Notes: generated by a model not told the origin, from the sequence alone. Positions 1 to 8,923 are shown, counted from the first letter of the stretch. The stretch: 64,000 bases of DNA from Micromonospora cabrerizensis (GCF_022230955.1 NZ_JAKKFI010000060.1:96696-160695); one strand, 5' to 3'. Numbers and translations: made by a program.

Positions 1-2
1 GG

Positions 3-2003
3 ATCGTGCTCGGTGTGCCGGACGCGTACGAGTTGCCGAACGCACCCGGTCACGGCTACCTGAAGACCGACACCAGCACGATGCTGCGGTTCCGGGCCGC
101 GTACGTGTCGGGGGCGTACCGGGCGCCGGGGCAGCAGGCCTCCACGTCGCAGGCGCTGGTGCAGCGTCGGATCGTGCCGTACGGCCTCGACTTCGTTCCG
201 GCCCAGGTCCCGCAGACGCCGGTGGCCACCACGCCCGAGCCGGAGCAACCGGCCGACGGCAAGGCCGTGGCGATGCTCGACGTGCTGATCGAGCAGCTCA
301 AGGGTCGGGGGCGTCCCGCACACCAGGTGTGGCTGCCGCCGCTGGCCGATCCGCCGGGCCTGGGCGAGCTGCTCGGCGCGCTGGCGGTCGACCCGACCTA
401 CGGGCTGTGCACCGCGTCCTGGCCGGGGCGCGGGCGGCTGACCGTACCGGTCGGTGTGGTGGACCGCCCGTACGAGCAGCGCCGTGACCCGATGATGGTC
501 GAGCTGGCCGGCGCCGGCGGCAACGTGGTCATCGTCGGCCGTTCACTGAGTGGCAAGAGCACCATGCTGCGTACGCTGCTCGCCTCGCTGGCACTCACCC
601 ACACGCCGCGTGAGGTGCAGTTCTTCTGCCTGGACTTCGGTGGGGGCGCGCTGCGCAGTCTCGATCGGCTGCCGCACATGGCGGGGGTGGCCGGTCGTCG
701 CGACGTCGAGGCGGTCCGCCGGACGGTGGCCGAGGTGGTCGCCGTCCTGGACGACCGGGAGACGCGCTTCGCCCAGCACGGCATCGACTCGGTGGCCAGC
801 TATCGTCGTCGGCGGGCCGCAGGTGAGTTCGCGGACGACCCGTTCGGCGACGTCTTCCTGGTGGTGGACGGCTGGAACACGCTGCGCCAGGAGTACGAGG
901 AGCTGGAGCAGACCATCACCACGCTGGCCAACCGGGGTCTCGGCTTCGGCGTGCACGTGGTGCTCACGGCGGTGCGCTGGGCGGAGATCCGGATCAACAT
1001 GCGGGATCTGCTCGGCACCAAGCTGGAGCTGCGCCTCGGTGACGCGTCGGAGTCGGAGATCGATCGTCGGGCGGCGACGAACGTGCCGGAGAAGTCGCCC
1101 GGTCGCGGTCTGACCCGGGACAAGCTGCACTTCCTCACGGCCATCTCGCGCATCGACGGCCGTCGGGACATCGACGACCTGAGTGAGGCGTCGCTGTCCC
1201 TGGCGGGGCACGTGGCGGCCAACTGGCCGGGGCGTCCGGCGCCGAAGGTACGGCTGCTGCCGCGCCGGCTTCCGGTGGCCGAGCTGGCCCGGCTCATCGA
1301 CCGGTCCGCACCCGGCCTGCCGATCGGCGTCAACGAGTCGGCGCTCGCGCCGGTCTACCTGGATCTGGTCAACGAGCCGCACCTGACGGTCTTCGGTGAC
1401 GCGGAGTGCGGCAAGACCAACCTGCTGCGGTTGATCGCCCGGGGCATCACCGAGCGGTACACCCCGGCGCAGGCCCGTCTGGTGATCGCCGACTACCGGC
1501 GTGGTCTGCTGGGTGCGGTCGAGGGTGATCACCTGCTCGACTACGCCCCGTCGAACCAGGCGTTCGCGCAGGGTCTCGCCTCGATCCGCAGCGCGTTGTC
1601 CAACCGGTTGCCCGGCCCGGACGTGACCACCGCCCAGCTGCGCGACCGCAGTTGGTGGAAGGGCCCGGACCTGTACATCCTGGTGGACGACTACGACCTG
1701 GTCGCCTCCGGCGGCAGCAACCCGCTCAGCGCCCTACAGGAGTTGCTGCCGCAGGCACGCGACATCGGTCTGCACCTGATCGTCACGCGTCGGGTCGGTG
1801 GGGTGTCCCGGGCGCTCTACGAGCCGGTGCTGCAACGGTTGCGCGAACTGGACTCGCCGGGTCTGCTGATGTCGGGCAACCGGGAGGAGGGCGCGGTCTT
1901 CGGGACGTTGCGGCCCAGTCCTCAGCCGCCCGGTCGCGGCACCCTCGTCCGGCGGCGGGATGGTCAGCAGCTCATTCAGACCGCCTGGGCGGAGCCGTCC
2001 TGA
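3..2003 (+). CDS. eccC: Type VII secretion ATPase EccC, C-terminal part (5' end outside window)
   Basis: This is the motor ATPase of an ESX/type VII system, an FtsK/SpoIIIE-family protein that recognises WXG100 substrates at the inner membrane. The frame is open to the left edge, so the gene starts upstream and its membrane segments and first ATPase domain are missing here. Two P-loop domains are visible: Walker A GRSLSGKST near residue 178 with Walker B DVFLVVDGWN near 282, and Walker A GDAECGKTN near residue 464 with LYILVDDYD near 557. These correspond to the second and third ATPase domains of EccC. Immediately downstream lie two WXG100 genes and a mycosin, the usual partners. The family call is firm; which ESX subtype cannot be told. 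Confidence 0.93.
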   Translation: MVLGVPDAYELPNAPGHGYLKTDTSTMLRFRAAYVSGAYRAPGQQASTSQALVQRRIVPYGLDFVPAQVPQTPVATTPEPEQPADGKAVAMLDVLIEQLKGRGRPAHQVWLPPLADPPGLGELLGALAVDPTYGLCTASWPGRGRLTVPVGVVDRPYEQRRDPMMVELAGAGGNVVIVGRSLSGKSTMLRTLLASLALTHTPREVQFFCLDFGGGALRSLDRLPHMAGVAGRRDVEAVRRTVAEVVAVLDDRETRFAQHGIDSVASYRRRRAAGEFADDPFGDVFLVVDGWNTLRQEYEELEQTITTLANRGLGFGVHVVLTAVRWAEIRINMRDLLGTKLELRLGDASESEIDRRAATNVPEKSPGRGLTRDKLHFLTAISRIDGRRDIDDLSEASLSLAGHVAANWPGRPAPKVRLLPRRLPVAELARLIDRSAPGLPIGVNESALAPVYLDLVNEPHLTVFGDAECGKTNLLRLIARGITERYTPAQARLVIADYRRGLLGAVEGDHLLDYAPSNQAFAQGLASIRSALSNRLPGPDVTTAQLRDRSWWKGPDLYILVDDYDLVASGGSNPLSALQELLPQARDIGLHLIVTRRVGGVSRALYEPVLQRLRELDSPGLLMSGNREEGAVFGTLRPSPQPPGRGTLVRRRDGQQLIQTAWAEPS

Positions 2004-2209
2004 CCGGTGTCCGCCGTCCGGCGTGGGGTGACCGGCCGCTCAGGCCCGATTCACCACCATCCATCGGGCGGCGGTGCTCAGGGCTGCGAGGGCTGGTCGG
2101 CTTCCGCTACGGTCTTCACTGGAGTGTCCGTCGGTGGGGTGTTGCTGCCTTGCCGCGGGGGAGGGGTGCGGCGAATCCGCCACCACAACATGACGGAAGG
2201 GTGTGAAGC

Positions 2210-2518
2210 ATGGCGTTCGAGGTCGAAGCAGCGACTCTGCATACCGCCGCGAGTGACGTGCGGTCCACGCGCAGCGAGGTTGACGGCGAGCTGAAGAAGC
2301 TCTGGAACGTGGTCGACGACCTGGCTATGGCGTGGAAGGGCCAGGCGTCCACGGGCTTCCAGTCGCTGATGACGCGCTGGAGCGAGGACACCAGCAAGCT
2401 GCTGACGGCGATGGACAACATCGCCGATCTGCTCGACAAGTCGGGTACGACGCACCAGGTCAACGACGAAGAGCAGCAGCAGATGCTGGACAAGTTCCAC
2501 TCTGCTCTCAACCCGTGA
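2210..2518 (+). CDS. WXG100 family protein (ESAT-6/CFP-10-like), first of pair
   Basis: The 102-residue product has the size and helix-turn-helix composition of a WXG100 protein, with the turn motif AWKGQAS near residue 41. Such proteins form antiparallel heterodimers with a neighbouring partner and are exported by EccC. A GGAAGGG ribosome site precedes the ATG. The second WXG100 gene begins 25 bp downstream, so the two are probably cotranscribed. The C-terminus ends in FHSALNP and lacks a clear YxxxD/E export signal; that signal appears better in the partner. No enzymatic role is expected. Confidence 0.9.
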   Translation: MAFEVEAATLHTAASDVRSTRSEVDGELKKLWNVVDDLAMAWKGQASTGFQSLMTRWSEDTSKLLTAMDNIADLLDKSGTTHQVNDEEQQQMLDKFHSALNP

Positions 2519-2543
2519 TCCGCAGCCAGCAGAGGAGGAAATC

Positions 2544-2822
2544 GTGACGATCAAAGTTGACTATGCGGTCCTCGAGAGCAGCAACCAGCAGATGCAGGCC
2601 ATCTCGAAGACGCTCGAGGAGAAGCTCGACACGCTGCGGTCGATGCTGAGCAAGCTCCACTGGGACGGCGAGGACCGGGTTGCCTACGAGCAGCACCAGG
2701 CGAAGTGGGATGCGGCGGTCCAGGACATCAACCGCATCCTGAACGAGATCGGCGGCGCCGTCGGCATCGCCCGGGAGAACTACCTCACCACCGAGATGAG
2801 CAACTCGAAGGTGTGGGGCTGA
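2544..2822 (+). CDS. WXG100 family protein, second of pair
   Basis: This 92-residue protein carries the central turn motif HWDGED near residue 40 and a following YEQHQAKWD segment. It is rich in amphipathic helix and has no cysteine, as is normal for WXG100 substrates. An AGGAGG ribosome site lies 8 bp before the ATG. It likely dimerises with the product of the gene just upstream and travels through the EccC channel. A strong inverted repeat follows the stop codon. Family assignment is firm; the cargo function (effector, structural or toxin carrier) cannot be told. Confidence 0.9.
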   Translation: MTIKVDYAVLESSNQQMQAISKTLEEKLDTLRSMLSKLHWDGEDRVAYEQHQAKWDAAVQDINRILNEIGGAVGIARENYLTTEMSNSKVWG

Positions 2823-2837
2823 GGCATTCGTCGGGGT

Positions 2838-2868
2838 GGCTCCGGTCCGGTTGATCCGGGCCGGAGCC
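2838..2868 (+). terminator. Hairpin terminator between WXG100 pair and mycosin
   Basis: A 13-bp stem (one G-T wobble) with a five-base TTGAT loop begins 16 bp after the WXG100 stop. No U-tract follows, as is common in high-GC actinomycetes. It separates two convergent units and could work for both strands. Confidence 0.75.
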
Positions 2869-2965
2869 GCACTGTGTCTGGCCTTGGCACGGAGGTGCTG
2901 AGGCGCGGCGGTGCTGCGGTGCCGTGCTGCGGCGGTGCTGCCGTGCTGCCGTGCGGCGGCGCCGG

Positions 2966-4198
2966 TCAGCCGGCAGCCGGTGAGTCGGTGCGCCGACCCG
3001 GGCGCCAGCCCCGCTGGCGACCACGGGTGACGATCGGTCGCGCGATCAGCAGCAGCACGGTGAGCAGGCCACCGACCGCCGCCGCCCAGATCGCGGCGGG
3101 CCGTTGCCAGGCCAACGGGTCGTCCTGCGCCGGGGGCATCGGGAGCGCGCCGGCAGGCGGGTTCGGTCGGGTGCCCAGCAGGCTCGACACCGCCCGGTAC
3201 GGGTTGACCATGCCGTAGCCGATGTCGGCGTTGTGGCCTTCGGGCGGGTTGTCCGCCGTGCGTTCCAGCCGTTCGGCAATCTCTTGTGGACCAAGGTCCG
3301 GGTACGCGGCCCGGACCAGCGCGGCCGCCCCCGAGACGTACGCGGCGGCGTAGCTGGTGCCGCCGTTCGGCTCGCCGCGGTAGCCGGTGCCCTGTGGTGC
3401 CGGCCCGATGATGTTCAACCCGGGCGCCGCGATGTCGACGTAGTCGCCGCTGATCGAGCTGCCAACGTGGCCGCCCTGCTCGTCGACCCCGCCGACGGCG
3501 ATCACCCCGGGGTACGCGGCAGGGTAACCAGGTCTGTCCTGCTGGCCTTCCTGCCGATTGCCGGCGGCGGCGACCAGCACCACCCGCTTGGCCAGCGCGC
3601 GCTCGACGGCGGCCGTCAGCTCGGGGCCGGGCACGGTGGTCAGGGACAGGTTGATGACGTCCGCGCCCTGCTCGACCGCCCAGTCGATGGCGGCGGCGAT
3701 CTGCCCGGGGAGCTGCGGGTCGTTGGTGTCCCTGAGGTCCGGCAGGACCCGGACGGGGAGGATGCGGGCTGCCGGCGCGATGCCGCTGAACGGGACGCCC
3801 GTGCCCTCCCGGCCGGCGATGATGCCGGCGATCATCGTGCCGTGCCCGACCAGGTCGCACTGGCCCTGACGGGCCGGCAGGTCGTTGAAGTCGCGGCCTT
3901 CGAGCACCTGGCCGTTGAGCAACGGGTGGGTCGCGGAGACCCCGGAGTCGATCACCGCCACCGTGACGCCGGCGCCCCGGGACAGCGGCCACGCCGAGGA
4001 CGGCTCGAGCCGGCGCAACGCCCAGGGCGTCTCCGTCAGGCTCTCCGCGCTGGCGGGGCCGCAGGCGGGTGCCGCCGCGGCTGCCGGGATCGGTGCCACC
4101 AGACCGACGCCGAGCAGAGCCGCCAACGCTCCACTGAGGACCGCTGCGGTGGGACGACGGGACAGGGTGGTCGCGCTCGACGGCCGGCATTCGCGCAC
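2966..4198 (-). CDS. mycP: Mycosin (type VII secretion-associated subtilisin-like protease)
   Basis: This is a membrane-anchored S8 serine protease of the mycosin family, which stabilises and sometimes processes substrates of ESX systems. The 410 residues show an N-terminal signal peptide (hydrophobic run about residues 17-43), a catalytic Asp in VAVIDSGV near residue 81, His in GHGTMIAG near 117, oxyanion-side AAGN, and Ser in GGTSYAAAYVSG near 280. A proline-rich linker leads to one C-terminal transmembrane helix and a short basic tail, the diagnostic mycosin layout. It faces the eccC/WXG100 genes convergently. The GTG start is the only upstream choice that keeps the signal peptide; its ribosome site is weak. 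Confidence 0.92.
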   Translation of the reverse strand: MRECRPSSATTLSRRPTAAVLSGALAALLGVGLVAPIPAAAAAPACGPASAESLTETPWALRRLEPSSAWPLSRGAGVTVAVIDSGVSATHPLLNGQVLEGRDFNDLPARQGQCDLVGHGTMIAGIIAGREGTGVPFSGIAPAARILPVRVLPDLRDTNDPQLPGQIAAAIDWAVEQGADVINLSLTTVPGPELTAAVERALAKRVVLVAAAGNRQEGQQDRPGYPAAYPGVIAVGGVDEQGGHVGSSISGDYVDIAAPGLNIIGPAPQGTGYRGEPNGGTSYAAAYVSGAAALVRAAYPDLGPQEIAERLERTADNPPEGHNADIGYGMVNPYRAVSSLLGTRPNPPAGALPMPPAQDDPLAWQRPAAIWAAAVGGLLTVLLLIARPIVTRGRQRGWRPGRRTDSPAAG

Positions 4199-4269
4199 CC
4201 GCAGAGATTACCGCTGTGCCCGGTCGGGCAGCGGCCCGGCGATCGAGGGTGAGGCGCGGCGGCCGATGG

Positions 4270-4605
4270 TCAGGCCTGGGGACCGACCTCCGCGGTGGGC
4301 GGATCGGCGAACAGCGCCAGCAGGTCACCGACCTGACGGTCGGCCTCGGCCGGATGCCGGAACCGGCCGGACGGATTGAGGGTGTACTCGTTGCGTCGCC
4401 CGACGCGGGTGCGGTGCAGGTATCCGCCCGCCTCCAGGTCGGCGACGATCGCCTGCGCGGCCCGTTCGGTCACGCCGACCTCGGCGGCGACGTCCCGCAA
4501 CCGGGCGGTGGGGTCGCGGGCGATGGCCAGCAGAACGTGGCCGTGGTTGGTGAGGAAGGTCCAGTTCCGGCCACCACCGGTGTCGCCCGCCGCCGTCTTC
4601 GCCAT
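4270..4605 (-). CDS. Winged-helix DNA-binding protein (MarR/ArsR-like)
   Basis: The 111-residue protein has a single helix-turn-helix domain: segments around LAIARDPTARLRDVAAEVGVTERAAQAIV followed by a wing with TRVGRRNEYTL. It resembles small actinobacterial winged-helix regulators annotated as MarR-like. No metal-binding cysteine cluster is seen, so the inducer is unknown. It is transcribed divergently from the carbonic anhydrase gene and the intergenic DNA contains an AT-rich segment that could hold its operator. The exact family is uncertain. Confidence 0.75.
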   Translation of the reverse strand: MAKTAAGDTGGGRNWTFLTNHGHVLLAIARDPTARLRDVAAEVGVTERAAQAIVADLEAGGYLHRTRVGRRNEYTLNPSGRFRHPAEADRQVGDLLALFADPPTAEVGPQA

Positions 4606-4697
4606 CGTGTGACCGCCTCTCCGGATGCCGACCTGCCCTCGGGGAGTCTCGTCGGCCCTGCCCGCGGAGGGTTACCCAGGGGCGAGGTGAGGTCAAC

Positions 4698-4745
4698 GTA
4701 TGAAATCTATATCACGCATACCTTGACGCATCTTACGGTGCGTGT
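4698..4745. promoter_or_regulatory. AT-rich divergent control region
   Basis: Within GC-rich DNA this short segment (GTATGAAATCTATATC and following bases) is AT-rich. GTATG and CATAC flank it as an imperfect inverted repeat about 24 bp long, and a TTGACG hexamer lies at 4723. It sits between the winged-helix regulator and the carbonic anhydrase gene, so it is a candidate promoter/operator. No boundary has been tested. Confidence 0.4.
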
Positions 4746-4831
4746 GACCGTGGAAGCCGAGCCAGCGCCCGCCGCCGGCCCGGCTGAAGAGCCGGTTGAC
4801 CAGGTCAGATGCGTCGAGACGAGGTGCGGGG

Positions 4832-5560
4832 ATGAGTCATTCCGGAACGCCCGGCGGACAGCCGGGCCCGCAGCGGACCAGCGACCGGGCGCCCGCGCTG
4901 AGCGAGCCGGCTCGCGCGTACGCCGAGCTGGTCGCCGGTAACCGGCGCTTCGTCGACGGCGCCCCCCGCCACCCCAACCAGGACGCCGGGCACCGGGCCG
5001 CCGTGGCCGACGGGCAGCACCCGTTCGCGGTGATCGTCGGCTGCTCCGACTCCCGCCTGGCCGCCGAGATCATCTTCGACCGCGGGCTGGGCGACCTGTT
5101 CGTGGTCCGCACCGCCGGCCACACCGCCGGCCCCGAGGTGCTCGGCAGCGTGGAGTACGCGGTGACCGTCCTCGGCACCCCGCTGGTGGTGGTGCTCGGG
5201 CACGACTCGTGCGGTGCGGTGCAGGCGGCCCGGGAGGTCGCCACGACCGGCACCCAACCTCCGGGGCACCTGCGGGCGGTGGTCGACGCGGTGCTGCCCA
5301 GCCTGCGCCGGGCCGAGGCCGAGGGTGTGCAGGACATCGACGGCATCGTCGACATCCACATCGCGCAGACCGTCGAGACGCTGCTCGGGCAGTCGCCGGT
5401 GCTGGCCGACGAGGTGGCGCAGGGGCGGTGCGCGGTGGTGGGTGTGTCGTACCGGCTCGCCGCCGGAGTGGTCCGCCCGGTGGCCGCCGTACCGACCGGG
5501 TTCACGACGCTGGACGAGGAGGCCGGGTCCCTCGACCCGGCCGCGCCCGCCGCCGCCTGA
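4832..5560 (+). CDS. Beta-class carbonic anhydrase
   Basis: The enzyme interconverts CO2 and bicarbonate in the cytoplasm using a zinc ion. The 242-residue product shows the beta-class signature CSDSR near residue 70 (zinc Cys plus the Asp-Arg dyad) and GHDSCGAV near 122 (zinc His and Cys), together with FVVRTAGH. An in-frame TTG lies 36 bp upstream, but the ATG at 4832 has a purine-rich GAGG tract in front of it and gives the usual family N-terminus. It stands alone, ending in a strong hairpin. The divergent winged-helix gene may regulate it. Confidence 0.93.
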   Translation: MSHSGTPGGQPGPQRTSDRAPALSEPARAYAELVAGNRRFVDGAPRHPNQDAGHRAAVADGQHPFAVIVGCSDSRLAAEIIFDRGLGDLFVVRTAGHTAGPEVLGSVEYAVTVLGTPLVVVLGHDSCGAVQAAREVATTGTQPPGHLRAVVDAVLPSLRRAEAEGVQDIDGIVDIHIAQTVETLLGQSPVLADEVAQGRCAVVGVSYRLAAGVVRPVAAVPTGFTTLDEEAGSLDPAAPAAA

Positions 5561-5565
5561 CGCGA

Positions 5566-5600
5566 CGAGGGCCGCTCCGCGCGACGCGGAACGGCCCTCG
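5566..5600. terminator. Bidirectional hairpin terminator
   Basis: A near-perfect inverted repeat (CGAGGGCCG, a mismatch, TCCGCG, 3-base loop, then the complement) lies 5 bp after the carbonic anhydrase stop and 16 bp beyond the stop of the convergent gene. Confidence 0.85.
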
Positions 5601-5616
5601 GCCAGGGTCCTGCGGG

Positions 5617-6636
5617 TCAGAGCAGCGACATGTGGACGTGGTCGGTGTGGTTCGACGGCCCGCTGTACGAACTCCAACCGGTCGCCGGGAACCAGATCTG
5701 CCGGTTCCAGATCACGTAGTAGATGCCCAGCCGATCGGCGTTACGGATGAGGAAGGCGGCGACGTTGTTGCCGTACTTCCGGGTGTCGTCGTTGTGCCAA
5801 GGGGCGAAGCCGCTCTTCTGCAGCGACCAGTCGCAAGCCTTGCCCTTCGGGTGCTCCCACGGCCCACCGGAGCGGTAGCAGCCGACGAACCGGTTGAAGC
5901 CGGCCGCCTTGACCTCCTTGTACGCGTGCAGCGTCCGCGGCGTGACGCAACCGGACGTGGTCGGGTCCTTCTCGCTGCACGACTGCGGCTTCCAGTCACC
6001 GTCGGCGGTGCGACCGGGGCCGATCTTGGCGACCTTCGACGTGGCGTCCACCAGGCCGCCGGTGAAGCCCTTGCCGCCGACGAGGGCGAGCGCCTTGTCC
6101 GCCTCGCTCTTGCGCTTCGCCATCAGGGCGGCCTGCTTCTGCTGCTCGCGGACCTCCGCGTCGAGGTCCAGCTTGGCCTTCTCGGCGCGGGCCTTCACCG
6201 TGTTGACCTCAACGAGCTTCTTCTCGTTGACCATGTTCATCTCGTCGAGCACCGCGGCGCGCTGGACGAAGGCGTCGGGAGCCTTGCTCTCCAGCAGCAT
6301 CGCGAGCGCGCCGATCCGGCCGGTCCGGTACGACTGGGCGGCGATCTGCCCGACCTGCGGGGTCAGCGCGTCCAGGTCGGCCTTGGCCCGGTCGACCTCC
6401 AGGGCCAGTTCCAGCTGCCGCTTCTTGGATTTGTCCAGTTGGGACTTGGCAGCGGAGTAGTCGCGATTGGCCCGCTCGATGACGTCGGTGAGCAGTTGCG
6501 GCTCGCCGTCCTCCTCGTGCCCTGACGGTGTCGGCGTCGTCGGGGCCGCGTGAGCTGGCAGGGGCCCGGCGAGCACGGTCAGTGCGGCGATCACGGCCAC
6601 CACGGGAGTCAACCAGCGGCGTAGGGGTGCCGTCAC
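5617..6636 (-). CDS. Secreted coiled-coil protein with ARB_07466-like C-terminal domain, riboswitch-controlled
   Basis: The 339-residue product has a signal peptide (about residues 1-30, ending PAHA), a long charged coiled coil (about 45-190: repeated KSQLDKSKKRQLELALEVDR-type heptads), and a cysteine-containing C-terminal globular domain ending in GPSNHTDHVHMSLL. That C-terminal pattern, with paired cysteines and a final HTDHVHMS, matches the ARB_07466-like extracellular domain often fused to peptidoglycan-related proteins. The coiled coil resembles the autoinhibitory coiled coils of PcsB/NlpC-type envelope proteins. It acts outside the membrane, probably on or at the cell wall. A c-di-AMP riboswitch occupies its leader. 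Catalytic activity is not established. Confidence 0.82.
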   Translation of the reverse strand: MTAPLRRWLTPVVAVIAALTVLAGPLPAHAAPTTPTPSGHEEDGEPQLLTDVIERANRDYSAAKSQLDKSKKRQLELALEVDRAKADLDALTPQVGQIAAQSYRTGRIGALAMLLESKAPDAFVQRAAVLDEMNMVNEKKLVEVNTVKARAEKAKLDLDAEVREQQKQAALMAKRKSEADKALALVGGKGFTGGLVDATSKVAKIGPGRTADGDWKPQSCSEKDPTTSGCVTPRTLHAYKEVKAAGFNRFVGCYRSGGPWEHPKGKACDWSLQKSGFAPWHNDDTRKYGNNVAAFLIRNADRLGIYYVIWNRQIWFPATGWSSYSGPSNHTDHVHMSLL

Positions 6637-6649
6637 AATGTTCCCTTCC

Positions 6650-6820
6650 CTCGACCGCCGACCGGGTTAGCTGACGGGTTCGGGGCGGAAGTGGCCCCTA
6701 CCGCTGACGCGGATTCACCCCACGTACCTGGGTCCCCGATTCGCCGTTCGGCGATTGGGCGGTGGCACCGCAGGCGCCGCTTCGCGCCTTCATCGGTAAC
6801 CGGCAGCGAGGTTACCGGAG
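6650..6820 (-). ncRNA. ydaO/yuaA-type cyclic di-AMP riboswitch
   Basis: Read on the minus strand, the leader of the coiled-coil cell-wall gene contains the hallmark ydaO blocks in order: a CGGTAACC/GGTTACCG stem, GATGAAGGCGCGAAG, GGGGACCCAGG, GGGGTGAATCC, and near the 3' end CCGAACCCGTCAGCTAACC followed by a purine-rich ribosome site (GAGGGAAGGGAA) and the GTG start. In actinobacteria this riboswitch typically turns off cell-wall hydrolase genes when c-di-AMP binds. Boundaries are approximate. Recognition is by conserved primary sequence, not a covariance search. Confidence 0.93.
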
Positions 6821-6937
6821 AGTCGACCGGGTGGGCTACGCCTGGATGCCGACCAAAAGCGTCATTTCGCCATAGCGTTGAGTGACCAGTGACGTGGTTC
6901 TCAGGGTGGGGGCCCGATCTGGTCACGCTGAGGAGTG

Positions 6938-8308
6938 TCACCATGCCGTATCCGTGCTCCTGTTCGGTTCCGGCCACCGGTCGGTGGCCGTGGATGGGGG
7001 TGGGGTCCGGGTCGGATCCGGCTCGTCGGCGCGGCTCGCTCGCGGTGAGATGAGCGCGGCCAGTGCCTCCGCCCGATCCGGCTGAGGTCGCGGGGCGGAA
7101 TCGCCGGTGGTCGGCGGGGCGTCCGCGCGCCCGGCCGCGGTGACGACCGCGGCCAGCCCGGTGGTCAGCGGCACGGCGGCGATCAGTCCGAGGGTCGCGA
7201 CCGCGCTGCGGACGATCTCCTGCGCGAGGAATTCGCTGGTGAGGATCTGCCCGATCGGTCGCGCGTCGGCGGTGAGCAGGAGCAGCAGGGGCAGCGACGC
7301 GCCCGCGTACGCCAGAACGATGGTGTTGACGGTGGAGGCGATGTGCGCGCGCCCGACCCGGGTGGCGGCGCGGTAGAGCTGCAACCGGGTCAGGCCGGGG
7401 TTGGCGTGCGCCAGCTCGGTGACGGTGGCCGCCTGCGTGACCGTCACGTCGTCGAGGACTCCGAGCGAGCCGATGATGATCCCGGCGAGCAGCAGACCGT
7501 GCAGGTCCACGTCGCCCTGGAACATCGACAGGGTGGTGGCGTCCTCGCTGCCGAAGCCCGTGAGGTGTGTCGCGGCCGTGGCGATGGTGGCGAGCACGCC
7601 GGTCAGCACCAGGCTGCCCAGGGTGCCGAGCACCGCGACGGAGGTCTGTGCGGTGACCCCGTGCGTCAGGTAGAGCACCACGAACATGATCAGGGCAGCA
7701 CCGACCACCGCCACCAGCAGGGGCGACTTGCCAGCGCCGATGCCCGGCAGCACGAAGGTGAGCAGGATGGCGAAGCTGGCCGCCAACCCGGCCAGCGCGG
7801 CCAGGCCTCGCCACCGACCGAACGCGACGATCGCGGCGGCGAAGACCACCGCCAACCACAGCATCGGGGTGCCACGCTGGTGCTCGGCGATGTTCCAGTT
7901 GCTGATGGTGGGATCGGTGGGATCGGTCAGCTCGACCAGGATGACCTCGTCGCCGACCTCGACCCGGGGTGCGCCGGGCCCGTCGGGCACGGGTGTCTGC
8001 ACCTGCTGGCCGGCGGACGGCCCGTCGTCCACCCGGACGTCGACCGTGCCGCACGGCCCGCCGCCGACGCGTGGCGTGCCCTCCGGGCTCGACGGCGTCG
8101 GCGGGCATGGTTCGGTCACCACCCGGGTCACCGTGCCGGGAAAGCGCGGCACGTCCGCCCCGCCGACAGAGTCGGGTGACCCGCCGCGCGGCCAGAGCAG
8201 CAGCGCCGCGAGCACGGTGGCGACGAAGAGCGGCACGACCGTCATGATGAGGATCCGCCGGACCCGGGGCGGGGCGGACGGAGCAGGGCGGGTGTGGTCG
8301 GAACCCAA
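6938..8308 (-). CDS. YibE/F family multi-pass membrane protein
   Basis: YibE/F proteins are integral membrane proteins of unknown transport role. One N-terminal transmembrane helix is followed by an extracellular segment with a pair of cysteines (EPCPPTP, GGPCGTVDV), then about seven hydrophobic helices, including the family-typical GVLDDVTVTQAATVTEL and LSMFQGDVDLHGLLLAGIIIGSLGVLDD regions. The C-terminal tail is Pro/Asp-rich. I prefer the TTG start at 8308, which has GGGAG seven bases upstream; an open frame extends to a GTG at 8425 but adds a Pro/Arg-rich stretch with no ribosome site. No neighbour explains its job. Confidence 0.85.
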   Translation of the reverse strand: MGSDHTRPAPSAPPRVRRILIMTVVPLFVATVLAALLLWPRGGSPDSVGGADVPRFPGTVTRVVTEPCPPTPSSPEGTPRVGGGPCGTVDVRVDDGPSAGQQVQTPVPDGPGAPRVEVGDEVILVELTDPTDPTISNWNIAEHQRGTPMLWLAVVFAAAIVAFGRWRGLAALAGLAASFAILLTFVLPGIGAGKSPLLVAVVGAALIMFVVLYLTHGVTAQTSVAVLGTLGSLVLTGVLATIATAATHLTGFGSEDATTLSMFQGDVDLHGLLLAGIIIGSLGVLDDVTVTQAATVTELAHANPGLTRLQLYRAATRVGRAHIASTVNTIVLAYAGASLPLLLLLTADARPIGQILTSEFLAQEIVRSAVATLGLIAAVPLTTGLAAVVTAAGRADAPPTTGDSAPRPQPDRAEALAALISPRASRADEPDPTRTPPPSTATDRWPEPNRSTDTAW

Positions 8309-8610
8309 GGCGAGACTCCCAACGATCCGGTGCGGGATACGTGTCAGTGGGCCGGTCGGTTCATCCGCGCCGCGGAATCGCGGCGGGAGACGCGGCGGAT
8401 CGCTGACTGGCGACCAGCTGATCACGGATGGTCAGTGCCCGGCCCGGACGGTGAGCAGCGTCGCGGCCTGGTGGCGGCGCCGGTGCCCGTTCGCGCAGCG
8501 GCATGCGGGGGGTCATCGTGGGGAATGCTAACCAGCCCGGCCCGGGGGCGCAGGTCGTGACGGAGTGTCGTCGGTCGAACCGCCGCGTACCGCCGCCGGG
8601 GTGAGGGGCC

Positions 8611-8907
8611 TCAGCCGCGCTTCATCAGCCGGCCGACCGCCGCCATCATCTCGGTGGCCATCTCGTCGGCCCGACCCTCGGCCGCCCCCTCGTGCATGCA
8701 GTGCCGGGCGTGCCCGTCGAGCAGCCCCAGCGCAACCTTGTCGAGCGCGGCCTGGATGGCGGAGATCTGGGTGAGCACGTCGATGCAGTAGCGGTCGTCG
8801 TCGACCATCTTCTCGATGCCGCGGACCTGCCCCTCGACGCGGCGGAGCCGCGTGAGCAGCTGGTCCTTGCTGGCGGTGTACCCGCGGATCGGGGTGGGTG
8901 CGGTCAT
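8611..8907 (-). CDS. csoR: Copper-sensing transcriptional repressor CsoR
   Basis: CsoR is an all-helical tetrameric repressor that leaves DNA when Cu(I) binds. The 98-residue protein has the family core RLRRVEGQVRGIEKMV and the copper ligands Cys in YCIDVLTQ (about residue 42), His in HARHC (about 67) and the following Cys (about 71), the C-H-C triad of true CsoR. The ATG at 8907 is chosen over longer open frame because the longer version would run through the operator and over copZ. It is divergent from copZ and copA, with two candidate operators between. Confidence 0.94.
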   Translation of the reverse strand: MTAPTPIRGYTASKDQLLTRLRRVEGQVRGIEKMVDDDRYCIDVLTQISAIQAALDKVALGLLDGHARHCMHEGAAEGRADEMATEMMAAVGRLMKRG

Positions 8908-8923
8908 GCGAACCAGGATAGCG

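Noticed and set aside
2004..2209. Extra small gene between eccC and the WXG100 pair
   Set aside because: The open frame there has no ribosome site or family similarity; the stretch looks like a leader/promoter region.
2508..4328. A long antisense frame over the mycosin
   Set aside because: Its translation is low-complexity; the mycosin on the same strand in another frame has all catalytic motifs.
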